From: Orbilia blumenaviensis
Taxonomy: Eukaryota > Ascomycota > Orbiliomycetes > Orbiliales > Orbiliaceae
Reading direction: 5' to 3'
DNA: 64,000 nt
Assembly: GCA_036872755.1 (NCBI GenBank)
Contig: JAVHNS010000001.1
Coordinates: 1,240,001-1,304,000 of the forward strand
Shown here: piece after piece, positions 38,489-50,270 of the stretch
How the letters are laid out: every line of letters begins with the position of its first letter
Numbering within the stretch: the stretch's first letter is position 1
Translations under genes and position numbers: made by a program
The notes under the pieces: generated by a model
What the model saw: the letters and a program-made list of their open reading frames with translations, nothing else
Told to the model about the DNA's origin: nothing
Database searches by the model: none

Positions 38489-39931
38489 ATGTCTTCTCGC
38501 GCAGTAGCCCGACTAGCCCGAGTCGCTGGACATATCACAGCTTCAGGTCCCTCAGCATCATCATCAGCACCAGTATCAACAGCAACAACAAGAAGAATGG
38601 CACCAACTCGAAAGCACAAGGTCGCTATCATCGGCTCTGGAAATTGGTAAGCTATAACCTAGTTCTCATGTCTTCACCTGGTCGACGGTGCTGTGTAACA
38701 GCTTCAATCCCTGCTTCAACTCGTGTTACATATGCAGAAGATCACCAGCTAACCAACACGCTCAACTTCACAGGGGCTCGGCAATTGCCAAAATCCTTGC
38801 TGAGAATACCACTGCTCATCCTCACCTCTTTGAGTCCGAGGTCCGCATGTGGGTATTCGAGGAAGACTACCAGCTTCCATCCTCCCATAAGAAATACGAT
38901 GCCTCAAAACATTCCCAGCCCAAAAAGCTCTCTTCACTCATTAATGAGCTCAATGAAAATGTCAAATACCTACCAAACATCGCCCTTCCTCCCAACGTTG
39001 TCGCCGACCCTTCAATCCTCTCCGCCGTCAAAGATGCTTCCCTGTTAATTTTCAACGTTCCTCACCAATTTGTCTCAAAGATCTGTGATCAGATCCACGG
39101 CCATATTGTACCATACGCCAGAGCAATCTCATGCATCAAGGGTGTCGACGTCTCGCCTGAGGGCATCTCACTGTTCTCCGATGTCATTGGCAGGAAACTC
39201 GGTATCTACTGTGGTGCCCTTTCCGGCGCTAATATTGCGAACGAAGTCGCAGAGGAGAAATTCTGTGAAACTACCATTGCATACGATCCACCAGGCACTC
39301 TCACCCCATGCCCAGAGGAGTTCCCAGTCATCGATCATTCGCTGTGGAAGCATCTGTTCCATAGGCCGTACTTCCACGTCAGCATGATCCACGATGTAGC
39401 CGGAACCTCGCTAGGTGGAGCTCTAAAGAACGTTATTGCCATTGGCGCCGGTTTCGTCGACGGTATGGGCTGGGGTGATAACGCCAAGGCAGCGATCATG
39501 CGAGTCGGCATCCTCGAAATGCGAAAGTTTGGACTGATGTTCTTTGACTCCTGCAAGAGTGAAACCTTCACAGAGGAGAGCTGCGGTGTTGCAGACTTGA
39601 TTACCAGCTGCGCAGGTGGTAGAAATCATAAATGTGCCAAGCTTTCTGTTGAACAGGGCAGGCCTATCGAGGAGATTGAAGCAGAGGTCCTCAATGGCCA
39701 GAAGCTGCAAGGAACATTAACGGCCCTGGAGGTCAACGAATTCTTGCGGGCTAGAGGAAAGGAGAACGAGTTCCCATTAATGACCGCCGTCCACAGTAAG
39801 TATTCTAAACCTCTGTCACTACCGTTTATACAATTGACTAATTCACCCTGTCAGAAATTCTTATTCGTGAAGCAAGCGTCGAGGATATCCCACGCCTCCT
39901 TGCAGATGCAGATCACACTAGCACGGCCTAA
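38489..39931 (+). CDS. gpd1: NAD-dependent glycerol-3-phosphate dehydrogenase
   Basis: Three exons (38489-38646, 38774-39795, 39855-39931) encode 418 residues with agreeing phases. The enzyme reduces dihydroxyacetone phosphate to glycerol-3-phosphate, serving osmolyte glycerol, redox balance and lipid backbones. The NAD-binding GSGNWGSAIAK is formed across intron 1. Catalytic-domain blocks follow: [61 protein letters not shown] and [15 protein letters not shown] ([11 protein letters not shown]). Two starts are possible. ATG 38489 adds a 36-residue Arg/Ala/Ser-rich N-terminus that looks like a mitochondrial presequence (compare yeast Gpd2). ATG 38597 would give the cytosolic form beginning [17 protein letters not shown]. 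Both could be used. Confidence 0.96.
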
Positions 39932-41773
39932 TATACTTTTCGACAGATTTTGAACTTCTTTATGTACAAAAAAACCACATACTGGCATAAGGGTGAGGGT
40001 TTGGCTATAGAGCGGCAGGTGAAAATACGGCGTTCGACTGACTTGGTTTTTGACTTTATTCCCCGCAAGCATGGCATCATTGTACTTACATACTTTTAGC
40101 CCATTGGCATACATGTTCCATAAGTGTAATATCTATAATTCAATCTAAATACTCCCTGTAAAATTCGCCTCAAATAGACTAAGGGTGATGGGGAAAACCT
40201 ACACAACTGGTATTTCTAGAAGTACACGCGCACGCGGCATCTGCCAATATATGTGTACACGTAGGCAATTCCGATAACGTTCTAGAACCTTACCGGAGAG
40301 AATCCACATTTAGAAATTTTCCGCCAGGATATTGCAATACGGTTCCAGGGTTGGCTTGATTGCCAATGGTCTCGTATATGTAAACTAGCCTCAACAAAGC
40401 AGAACATTTCGTTGGAACTGCTAACGGCTATTGCGATATATGCCGATCTTTGACAGGCACTGAGTCCATGAAACCCCATAAGAAACCTGGTAGGCAACGC
40501 CAAACCCGTGTACGGCCCTCCTACGCGCATTAAGACTACTGACGATCTTCTCTGTAAAACTCCATACATCCAACTTTAAGTTAACCGGGTTGAGCCCAGG
40601 CATATGTGACCACGGGGATATATATATCTATATAGGTAATTACCTATATTAACCACACGTTTAAATACGGGTTTCGAGTCTATAGAACCGTGGTAGTTTA
40701 CTACTCTTAGCACCTACTGAAATAAGCACAAATATTAGTCAATGATTGTTATGAAAAGAGGCCCTCGTAGCTACCTAAATTGTTTTTAATATATGGGTAT
40801 ATTATTATGCGAAATTGTTTTGCAATTATGCTGGAAAGTCTACGGAATTTCAAATTACTTTTAGTAGCGTAGATACAAACGTCAACACAATGGTTCTTAT
40901 CAAACTTAGCAAAAGTAGGACAAATTACAATGAAATGTCAGACAAATAGGTACCAAAAGAAAAAGAAGGAAAAAAGAGAACAAGTTACCAAGAGTTCTAG
41001 AGCTCCTGGATTACATACTTAAGTTAATTTTAATGATTGATTTCAGGGCTAGTTAGAGACTGTGACTGACTACCTAGGTACTCTTCCGTACTTAGCGACA
41101 ATCCAACAATTACAACACATATAGATCCACTTTGAAAAACGTGGGATGTGCATGTCGATGGACTATCTTTAAACCCAGGTAATACCACCTCTAGACCCTA
41201 ACTTTAGAAGTAATCATACCAATACTCCCGATGATCGAGAACCCTTCGCTCATCATCTTCCCTTGACATGGGCAGCCCGCACCTTAGAGCAGTTGGCTGC
41301 AAACTTATAAATTAAATTTGCAGCACCATCTGGCATCTTCATCGATCATGCTCAGGAATATACGACCACGCCTAACACTTATTCTTTTTTCTATACCTAT
41401 TATTTACCAATGTACAAAGCTTCGTTTAAGTTCCGAACTGATATTTGTCTTGGATCACAATGTTCTTTTCCAATATCTAATCACTAAAATACCGCTACAT
41501 CTCCAACCCTACCGACCATATCATTGAATTCTCCTAGATCGACTTGTTGGACATAATCATCCCGCCTAATACTTGGGCAGCGACGACTTCAAATCTACAA
41601 AGGCTCTAGGACCTAAGCTTGATAACTATTCAATTCCCAAGTTCAAGGTTAAGGGACTTTGTGAGTAAAAGTCTGTGAAAGTTTGGCAATGAAACTGTCC
41701 TCTAATAATTAGTTTGGTGACTACAAAGCAAATAGGCGGTACTTACTATCATATTTGCATATAGTCAAATACG
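39932..41773. other. A+T-rich intergenic region
   Basis: 1.8 kb with no supported gene, visibly A+T-rich from about 40,600 on. It contains TACCTAGGTA at 41071-41080 and an AGGTAATTACCT palindrome near 40635-40646. Decayed (possibly RIP-mutated) repeat DNA is a possibility that I cannot prove by eye. Confidence 0.45.
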
Positions 41774-42958
41774 ATGCCAACTAGAAGAAGGAGAACTTCC
41801 AGATCAGACGGTCCCATACGATTCCGTTTTCGTGGTCGTAGTACGAGCGTGAACGGTCGCACCTTAGGGGTTCGAGACCAAATTATTGAACATGTCTACC
41901 TGCATCTCGCCGACCCACGGCCAGTCGACGACAGAGGCAACCCAATTTTTGGGAATGACATTTCCAACTGGCTAGCGGATCTGGATCCAATTGATACTCT
42001 AACGTATTCGGAACTCCTGGCTCTCGCATCGCAGGACGCGGGAAACTATCAATTTCCAAGGTCTGGACAGCGGATTCAAGTTCATGAATTTTATTTAGCG
42101 GCACACCCGGAGATATACGGGTCTCTAGGTGGATATTATGGCACTTTCTCAACCGACCAGTTCTGGAACACGAGGACCGCTAGCCACCCAAGCGAGTGGG
42201 ATCCTTGGAGCAGGTTCCGACTAGACTCACTTCACGAAACCGTTGTAGTTCCAGAAATGGAAGCGTTTGATCGTGACGGGGAATCCGAGACCGACGAGAG
42301 AAATTATATCACTTTTGAGCTTACTGAAGATGAAACATATGAACTGCGAGAAGCTTACGAACACTACCTTCAACAACCACCACCAGATCACCCATTTGGG
42401 CCTCATTATAGACGACCTACGATCAGAAATAATGCATATAGCGGATCTGCTTATCATCCCGAAGAGACCGATTTCTACAACACCATACCGTATGTTCCGA
42501 CTCGGACGCCAAATTCCGAGGACGGCGATGCAGGAAACGAGCCACACTGGAGAGTAGAGGGTTTCGAAGGCGACTACGTAGAGGAATGGTCAAGTGATGA
42601 GATGCCCGAAGTAGAGTATATTAACACTGGCAGTGAAACTCCTCTGGGTTCCCCGATACCAAGCGAAATACCTAGTGGAACATCGTCCACGGCCGTGGCA
42701 GACGGACCTAGACAGGATGCCACACACATAACGCTAGATGGCCCGACTGCCCAAGATACGGCATCCCTGCCTCCAGATACCACAACAGAACTAGACATAT
42801 CGAACAATACCACAGATCGACGTTTAGTCGGCCTAGAATCCGCCGGACCCACAGACGCCGTCAATGGCGAAACTGGCGACGAGGACCAACGCTCACATTT
42901 GAGTCAAACTGCTGGGAACGAAAACGATAGAGGTATCGATGGTACTGATTCGAATTAA
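41774..42958 (+). CDS. Hypothetical acidic protein, orphan-like
   Basis: A single-exon frame of 394 residues from ATG 41774. The first 30 residues are strongly basic (RRRRTSRSDGPIRFRFRGR). The middle (30-170) is mixed and could fold, with Trp/Tyr-rich segments such as ISNWLADLDP, GGYYGTFSTDQFWN and HPSEWDPWSRFRLDSLHE. From about 180 the chain is acidic and Thr/Ser/Pro-rich and probably disordered. No domain is recognised. It lies alone between two A+T-rich gene-poor stretches, the setting typical of lineage-specific genes. The long intact frame supports a gene, though expression is unknown. Confidence 0.6.
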   Translation: MPTRRRRTSRSDGPIRFRFRGRSTSVNGRTLGVRDQIIEHVYLHLADPRPVDDRGNPIFGNDISNWLADLDPIDTLTYSELLALASQDAGNYQFPRSGQRIQVHEFYLAAHPEIYGSLGGYYGTFSTDQFWNTRTASHPSEWDPWSRFRLDSLHETVVVPEMEAFDRDGESETDERNYITFELTEDETYELREAYEHYLQQPPPDHPFGPHYRRPTIRNNAYSGSAYHPEETDFYNTIPYVPTRTPNSEDGDAGNEPHWRVEGFEGDYVEEWSSDEMPEVEYINTGSETPLGSPIPSEIPSGTSSTAVADGPRQDATHITLDGPTAQDTASLPPDTTTELDISNNTTDRRLVGLESAGPTDAVNGETGDEDQRSHLSQTAGNENDRGIDGTDSN

Positions 42959-44244
42959 TGTATGTGGAATTAAGAAATAAAATAGACAATTCATAATGAA
43001 AGTCAAAAGTAATAGGGGTATTGGCAGCGCTATAGCTATGTAGTGGGAATGCAGCTGTGACTAAGCTATGACACCCTAGAGGGACATGGCCGGCAATAGC
43101 CGTCTCTGATATGGTATCTAACGATTATTTAAACATCTGTACGAATTTTTGTGCTAATAGATGGCTATATGAAACACTTAATACATATAAATGTCGAGTC
43201 CTAAGCGTATTACGGTATAATAAATTGAGATAACAACGATACAACTTAAATAGATTATCAATTTTGCATGCATGGTGGTCCCTTAACACCTACATGAATA
43301 GGAAGACTCTTAAATGCATACTAGTGGCAATTATAATCAGTCTGGGAGCTTAATTAGCTGTCAAGCTATATATATACAGATTCAATAAAAGTGTTATAAA
43401 GATTCTTACATAGTTCAGGATCTTATTATCTGCTCCTCCTATTACATTTTATTTTTCTCTAACTCGCGATCGTTTAACGCCTACCAGCTAAAGTTACCTA
43501 GATCCAGGTATACGGATATGAGACAAATGGCCATAGAATGGACCTAATAATTTACCTTAACGTGATACACCTAGGTAACTATAGTAATCGGTTTTAAACG
43601 CGGCTATTGGCTTCATCCTCATACAGTTTAAATGGATTACGTTCAAAACTATTATAAGATTATTGGGTACTGACTACGACGTTATGCATTTTAGTAGCAG
43701 GTAGATGATTTCATACCTGCGCGTGGAGTGTACGTGTCCATAACTAGAGTAAATAGTGGTGTAAATTACTAGGAGTAACCGCATTGCGGACTTCAGACTT
43801 TGATACAGATCGATCGCGTACGTATCTACGCACTTAGTAGCTACCTAAGTACTTAGGCGCTACCCCGTATATATGTTTGGGTATCTGGCGCATCTTATTC
43901 CAAAGTAATTTCCATTTATGAAACAGCGAGCGGCAGATCCTCGACCAGTCGATCCAGAAACCAAATTCCCTCCCATTTCCAGACCGAAACGAACCTCGAG
44001 AGATATCACCATAAACGATCACTCGCAGGCCTTGCTTCTAATTCTTTCTTGTTTTCTGTACATCGTACTTCTACTATCACCACTATCGCCACTTCCGCCC
44101 ACCGGAACCAAAACATCTCAGAGAAGTTAATTAAAAGTTTCGTCGCACATTTATACCATTAATCCCGCGTGCTCCACGCCCACTTTCCCTTCCCATATAT
44201 TAGCACAGTCTTCTCCTTTCTCTCAGCATCAAGTTCTATATACC
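42959..44244. other. A+T-rich intergenic region
   Basis: 1.3 kb without a supported gene. It contains ACCTAGGT at 43569-43576 and the 14-bp perfect palindrome CCTAAGTACTTAGG at 43844-43857. The last 100 bp is the leader of the next gene. Confidence 0.45.
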
Positions 44245-45285
44245 ATGGCTCCGGATCCTCGAAATCCCGCTGTAGCTGGTTCCCAAAATACTCTCCCTTA
44301 TCCTAAACGCATCAAAGTCTCATTCAATCCGAAAAATGACAAAGAGAGCTCATCTCAAGCTAGCTCAGAATCATCTGGCAGATCGCCCTCTCCCGTTGTA
44401 AGCACAATATCTTGTAATTTTTTAGAAACGCAAAAGTAGGTATGCATACTAATGAGAACATGTCTGTACTTCCAGGGGGAACTCCCGGACATGGATAATA
44501 TGTCGAAGAGGGAGCTTGAAAAAAAGATAAAGCAGCTGCAGAATAAACATAATAAACATTTGAAACAGGATAAACAGAGCGAACAAGAAAGGTTCGATTT
44601 TGAATTCGAGCCCTCCGACTTACCACCACAAGATTTCACAGGTACAGTCGATGCAGGCCCTCTGGACATAGGAGCGCGAGGGGCTACCTCTTCGTCCACC
44701 CCATTCCTATCCACTCCACCTCGACCCACCCCATCCCCACTCACTTCCCCCGAGCCAGAGCTCGAGAAGGAGGATAAGTCAGAGCTCAAGGAAGGAGTTG
44801 TACCAAGGCTCACGGAGGAAGAGAGACTTGGAATGAGCCAATCTGACTTCGAGAACTGGGTTATGGGGGGGGATAGGGTGCCAGCTGGGCAGAATCTACC
44901 AGATGTTCCCATAGCCATGGACGATGAGGAAAAATTCACCATAATCCAACCTTCTGGTGAATAGCCTCTCCTGGCCATTTTTTTTAGAAAGAAAAACGCA
45001 TTGCTAACTCGTTTACACAGAAGCTGATCTCGAAGCTGCCCGTCGTTCCTATATCGAACTTAACGGAAAGTACTACGATGTCGATGAAGGGAGCCTAGGT
45101 ACACTAGAGTCGCTTGGTTTCGATGTTACCGGGCTCAGGGCTGCCCTAGTAATAGTCAGTGCAGAAAAGGTACGTCGTGCATACATTTTATAAACATATT
45201 CCAGGAGTTTTAGTTGCTGAGTCGACTCTACATGGTAATATAGGCCGCTAGAGCTACACGAAAGAAAAAATCTAACGATGAGTGA
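44245..45285 (+). CDS. Hypothetical protein, four exons
   Basis: Exons 44245-44397, 44476-44956, 45021-45169 and 45244-45285 join in phase to 274 residues. The N-terminus is Ser/Pro-rich (SSQASSESSGRSPSP). A Lys-rich coiled-coil segment (MSKRELEKKIKQLQNKHNKHLKQ) follows, then a Pro/Ser/Thr stretch and a conserved-looking motif LTEEERLGMSQSDFENWVMGG. The C-terminal part, ADLEAARRSYIELNGKYYDVDEGSLGTLESLGFDVTGLRAALVIVSAEK, looks folded, and the last exon adds a basic tail (AARATRKKKSNDE). I do not recognise the family. Four consistent splice junctions with good GT-AG consensus make it a credible gene. Confidence 0.7.
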
Positions 45286-46092
45286 ATGTTTTGAATTTTC
45301 GACCGTTTCTTTGCTTGGAACCTGCTCCTTTTCTCTCTCTCTCTCTCCTTTTCTTTCCTGTGAGTATTTCCCTCTAACCCTATAAAGTTGGAAAGTTGAT
45401 ATCCTAGATACAAATATATGGGTCGGGTCTAACCAACCTTAGCTGACATATATCTCCAACAGCGACACTTTGTTAGATTCGGATTACCAGGAGGCGTTAG
45501 CGAGCGCATAGTGATGGACTTGTTTTGATTCGAGTCTGCACCAATGCATGTGGCATCTTCTCGGCCTGGAGTGCATCTTGCAATTGCGCCCGATTATTCA
45601 TTCTTGTGTTCAGATATTTGTTGGCTAATCACCTTATCAGCTCTTTTGCAAGACAATCTTTGTAATACGTACACCTGGTGTACTCAATGATGGATGATAG
45701 AATTGAATCAAACATGACAGTTTGTTAGAGTGGTCCCACGGATAATGAGTTTAGGTGCCTTTACTGTACACCCATGGCAAAGTGGTATACCGGTAGGGCT
45801 ACGTCGGCTTCATACCATCCGAAAGGAATGCTACGCTCAAACTGTACTTAGACCGCGGCTCACCCGTTTAGCCATAATTTTTCCGGATACTTTTGGGTTA
45901 CACGAAAGCCGGTAGCAATGGATAAAAGAGTGCTTAGGTTAGCCCCGCAATCTAGTGGGGCACCTCTGGAACATTTAGCGGTTCATATCTTGGTGTACTA
46001 CTTAACTACGAGCTCATGTCAGGACACCTCAATTAAGAGCTTATTATCAAACCCCAAACAAGCTTCACCAATAGCGTCAACAACCCTATGCA
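45286..46092. other. Intergenic region
   Basis: About 800 bp with a CT-repeat tract near 45335-45350. The remaining frames are short and unsupported. The region between 45720 and 45900 looked tRNA-like at first but has no cloverleaf. Confidence 0.45.
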
Positions 46093-47261
46093 ATGAACCC
46101 ATTCAATAGAAAAACAGGAAGGATAGTACTCGGGGGTGCGGGCTGGAGTCGACAGGTACTTATATGATCCACCAAATATGTCGCTCTATAAAATTATTAT
46201 TTTCTACTAACAGTTCCCAATGCTTATAGATCGTAACTGACCCAACATCAAAACCCGTCCTCGAGACTATTCTACATGCGCTGTCTCTCGGTATTAGGGC
46301 CTTCGACACCTCTCCATACTATGACCCCTCCGAAATCCTTCTTGGCGCCGCATTCTCAGACCCAGCTCTTACGTCCCTTTACCCACGATCTGATTTATTG
46401 TTAATGACGAAATGTGGCCGTATATCATCGAATAACTTTGACTATTCACCACCTGCAGTACGCGCATCGGTACTTCGATCGCTCGATAGATTTTCAACGG
46501 ATTATCTAGATGTGGTGTTCATGCATGATGTGGAATTTGTATCCCGCGAAGAAGCATTGGAAGCGGTTAAAACGTTGTTTGAAATGAAAGATGAAGGGTT
46601 AATTAGACATGCTGGGATTTCGGGGTATCCACCTGCACTGCTGGCTGATATTGCGAGTGAAGTTAAGACGCTTACCGGGAGGGCCGTGGATGTGGTGCAG
46701 ACTTATTGTCATATGAATATCCAAAATACGACACTACAGAAGAGTCTCGGGAGGCTTTACTCCAAGGGCGGCGTTGGAGTGGTACTTAATGCCAGTCCGT
46801 TATGTATGGGACTATTGAGGAAGGGCGGAGTGCCAATTGGCGAGCTTGGAGATTTTCATCCGGCACAAAGAGGGTTGAGAGAAAAAGCAGCAGAGGCAGC
46901 AGATTGGGTAGAAAGTCAGGGTGAGAGTATGGCTTCTTTATCCCTAAAGTTTGCTGTTGGGGAGTTCGCGAGGGTAGATGAAAAGGGGTTTGGGGTCACA
47001 ATTTTGGGTGGCGGGAGTATAGCAGAGATAGATGAGAACGTAGAAACCGTCAAAAAGGTTCTACGCAAGAGTGAGGAGGGGGAGGAGGGGGAGGGTGATG
47101 ATTTGAGAAGGTATGAAGGTTTAAATGAGGGAGAATGGAAATCTTGTGAATCAATGTTCAAGGGCGTCAGAGAAGTACTTGGGGAATGGGTAGACTATAC
47201 CTGGGACTCACCGGACAACGCTTTCCTAGACGGACAGAAGAAGTTGAAGGAGCAGGTGTAA
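46093..47261 (+). CDS. Aldo/keto reductase, D-arabinose/L-galactose 1-dehydrogenase (Ara2-like)
   Basis: Two exons (46093-46155, 46230-47261; phase 0) encode 364 residues. The fold is an (alpha/beta)8 aldo/keto reductase. The catalytic tetrad is visible: Asp and Tyr in FDTSPYYDPSEILLG, Lys in MTKCGRI, His in FMHDVEFV. The nearest remembered relative is yeast Ara2 (SPLVLGGA, DTSPYYGPSEVL, TKVGRI, YLHDVEFV), an NAD-dependent D-arabinose dehydrogenase of the D-erythroascorbate route; plant L-galactose dehydrogenase is the sister type. A Glu/Gly-rich insert (KSEEGEEGEGDD) near 310-321 is probably a surface loop. The gene is convergent with L-galactonate dehydratase, which suggests an L-galactose substrate; that link is inference. 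Confidence 0.88.
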
Positions 47262-47458
47262 TGAAAACTAGCTAATACGAAGGGGAAAACACGGACAATG
47301 AGGGACTAAAGTCGGGTATCTTTATATCATTTTGCGCTAACTTAGAACTATGTCGTACCGCTGGGGCCTTTTATATCATCATACGAAAACAATCCTAAGC
47401 ACTCGCGAGCCCCATAGGCCCAGTTTCAGAAATTTCCAGAACTCTCCAATCATCTAGC

Positions 47459-49050
47459 TTAGATCTTCTCTTTAACTTCGGTGATGACCTTAGCCTCATC
47501 ACTCTTCCACCAGCTACCATTCGGGAACCCATAAGCTTCCATGCTCTCTGGTTTCATCTCCACAGAGTATCCAGGCGCAGTAGGTGTGGTGTAGTATCCA
47601 TCCTTGATAACCGAGGGATAGAAGAAGTGCTCATGGAGATGATCAACATACTCCAGAACTGACAGCTTTCCAGAAACGACGACATAGTCAATAGTTGACA
47701 AATGTTGAGTGTACTCTGGAAGGCCGACACCACCGGAATGTGGAACAATTGGGACGCCAAACTTCTTGGCCATCAGCAAAACGGCCATGACTTCGTTGAC
47801 ACCACCCATTCTGCAGGCATCGATCTGGCAGACATCAATGGCGCCGGCTTGGAGGAGCTGTTTGAAGATAACGCGGTTCTGAACCATCTCGCCCGTGGCC
47901 ACACCAATTCCGTAAGGTTTGAGAGCATCACGGACAGCTTTGTGACCGAGAATGTCGTCTGGGGAAGTCGGTTCCTCGATGAACCATGGCTTGAATTCAG
48001 CGAGCTCTTTCATCCATTCGATGGCTTCTGGGACAGACCAGATCTAGTTTCATTAGCAATTGAAAGACCACCGTATTATAGCTTGGGTAACATACCTGGT
48101 TAGCGTCAACCATTAACACATTTCCCCTATCATATCCAATAGCTTCTCTGGCAATCCTCAATCGCCTCTTATCCTCTTCCAAGTTACCGCCGACCTTCAT
48201 CTTAAAATGCCTGTAACCCTGTGCAATCGTTTCCCTCAACAAAGCCTTCATCTTCTCTTCTCCATATCCTAGCCATCCAGCAGAAGTAGTATAAGCAGGT
48301 ACAGCCCTGTTAATCTCTGCGGTTCGAATTCTCTCCGCCTTGCCTCCCTCAGTCTCCTTCAACATGGCTACTGCCTCCTCAGGCGTAATAGCGTCTGTGA
48401 TATACCTGAAATCGATACATCTCACGTATTCCTCCGGTGTAAACTCTGCCACAAGTCTCCATACCGGCTTTCCTACGGACTTTGCCCAAAGATCCCAAAT
48501 GGCGTTGACAACGGCGCCTAGGGCGAGATGAGTAACACCCTTTTCGGGACCGATCCAACGGTATTGGGAGTCATTGACAAGGTAGCGCCAAGTCTGACCC
48601 ATATTTTCGGTAAGGGATTCGAGAGTTCGGCCTTTTATTCTGTCGGCGAATGCCTCAATCGCACGGCAGACGATGTCGTTTCCACGACCGATTGTGAAAG
48701 TCTTATGCGATCAATTTAGTATAACAATCCTGCAACAACTACCCAAGTAAAGAGAGTCGGACTAACCATTCCATGTCCCTTAAGCTCACCGTCTGTCGAA
48801 AGAATACAATAAGCAGCGGAATAATCTCCGGCAGCATTCATAGCGTCTGAGCCAGTTTTATCCAACGAGGTCTAACCAAGTGTCCCATGATGTATCTATA
48901 GTAAGAAAACTCAATCATTCTTCTGAAATACCTAACAATTGGCCATTCATGGGTTTCAGAAACAAGACGGCCAACTAGACGGAACGGGTGTTAGTCCACA
49001 CTTACAGGAAAGCGGACATCGCGGGAAGTGTATCCAGTGATGGTGACCAT
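47459..49050 (-). CDS. lgd1: L-galactonate dehydratase (enolase superfamily, LGD1 type)
   Basis: Four exons (49050-49006, 48871-48767, 48701-48096, 48043-47459) join to 446 residues, close to the 450 of known fungal Lgd1. Lgd1 removes water from L-galactonate to give 2-keto-3-deoxy-L-galactonate, the second step of fungal D-galacturonate (pectin) catabolism. Visible blocks: VRFPTSLDKTGSDAMNAAGDYSAAYC, FTIGRGNDIV, WIGPEKGV, CIDFRYITDAITPEEA, the KxK base in YRHFKMKVGG, metal ligands in MVDANQ, WFIEEPTSPDD and ATGEMVQNR, and the His in VPHSGGVGLPEYTQHL. The related human ENOSF1/fuconate dehydratase shares this frame, so fuconate activity is an alternative. It is convergent with the Ara2-like gene. 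Confidence 0.94.
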
Positions 49051-50270
49051 CTTGACGGATTTATAGGCTTATAGTGTGTTGGGTAAACGTTGGTTTTTGG
49101 AGCTTCAAGCCTCTCAAAAATTTAGAAAGCGGAGGACAATTATAGCGCGCGGTGGGAGAAATGAAGAAAAAGTGATCAAATTATTTATTTCAGTATCTTA
49201 AAAACCTAACAGGTCGACCCCTCAACTATTTATTTTATCCAGAAAAGGTGGGACAGGTGTGGGTATGACGAAGGATTGGCAGCTGTTTCGGCAAGTTCCC
49301 AAGCTAAGCTTTAGCTAATTAGGCGGAGTTTGTGATGATTGGTGGATGAACTCAAAACTGCGCCCGGAATAACCAATCCTAGCCCGCTATTTCTCCGAGC
49401 TGGAGTATCGAGCTCGACGCCTTCAGAAAATATTGAATGTGTAACGGAGGAAGTGGCCCAAGTCGGCAGGATACCTGCTTATGGCGGGCACATATGAATC
49501 GTAAGCGTTAGCATCTTATGGGTCCGCAGAAGTGGGGTTGACATTCAAACACAAGTCCGTACATGCATAACTTCCCTGGTGCATAGATGATTTGCACGCC
49601 ACACGGACTTGAGAATATTGGATCTATATACGGTATAAAACAGCGGAAACACACCCCCGTATCAATAAGGCCGTTTACTTTAGCTTATCACAGTTTTACA
49701 ACTTGGCGTGCGCATGAGTTTTCATAGCATTGGAGCACCCCAAATGTCCATAGAAGAGTAAACTTTCTAGGCCGTCTATCAAACGCAAGTCAGTCTTAAA
49801 TTGGGCCCCAAAGTGGTAAATATATATTTAAAGAGACGTTGAGACGTCTTCAAGAAGCATATGGGTTCTCAAGAAACACATCATTTCCCCTACGGTAGTC
49901 ATGCAACCACAGGTTAGGGCTTATCTACGAGACAGTGTTCGGAAGCCCTGCCCTTTAAAGATTATAAATGGCAATGTATTTTGCTTCGTTGAGACTGGTT
50001 TACGAGACCGATAGCAATATATGTAGTGTTCGTTCAAATATTCTCGAGATCTCGTCTAGTATATATGCAGACAAATGTACCGCGCTAGCTTCGACACCTG
50101 AATGGCTTCCCCACGTTTACAGATTCACACACACATGGAAGTATTGGTGAATCTAGGAAATATAATCGCGTGGGCCCAAGTTGGGTGTCCCCGAGAATAC
50201 CAATACAAACAATAAAACAACCTTTCGAACCTCGGGCATGAAACATATCGACAAACCACATGGTAATTAA
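49051..50270. other. Intergenic region upstream of LGD1
   Basis: 1.2 kb without a supported gene. It contains the LGD1 promoter and the 3' end of the small GTPase gene. No RNA gene was recognised. Confidence 0.45.

Noticed and set aside
45720..45830. Sequence with tRNA-like look (TGGCAAAGTGGTATACCGG)
   Set aside because: No matching T-arm or acceptor pairing in range.
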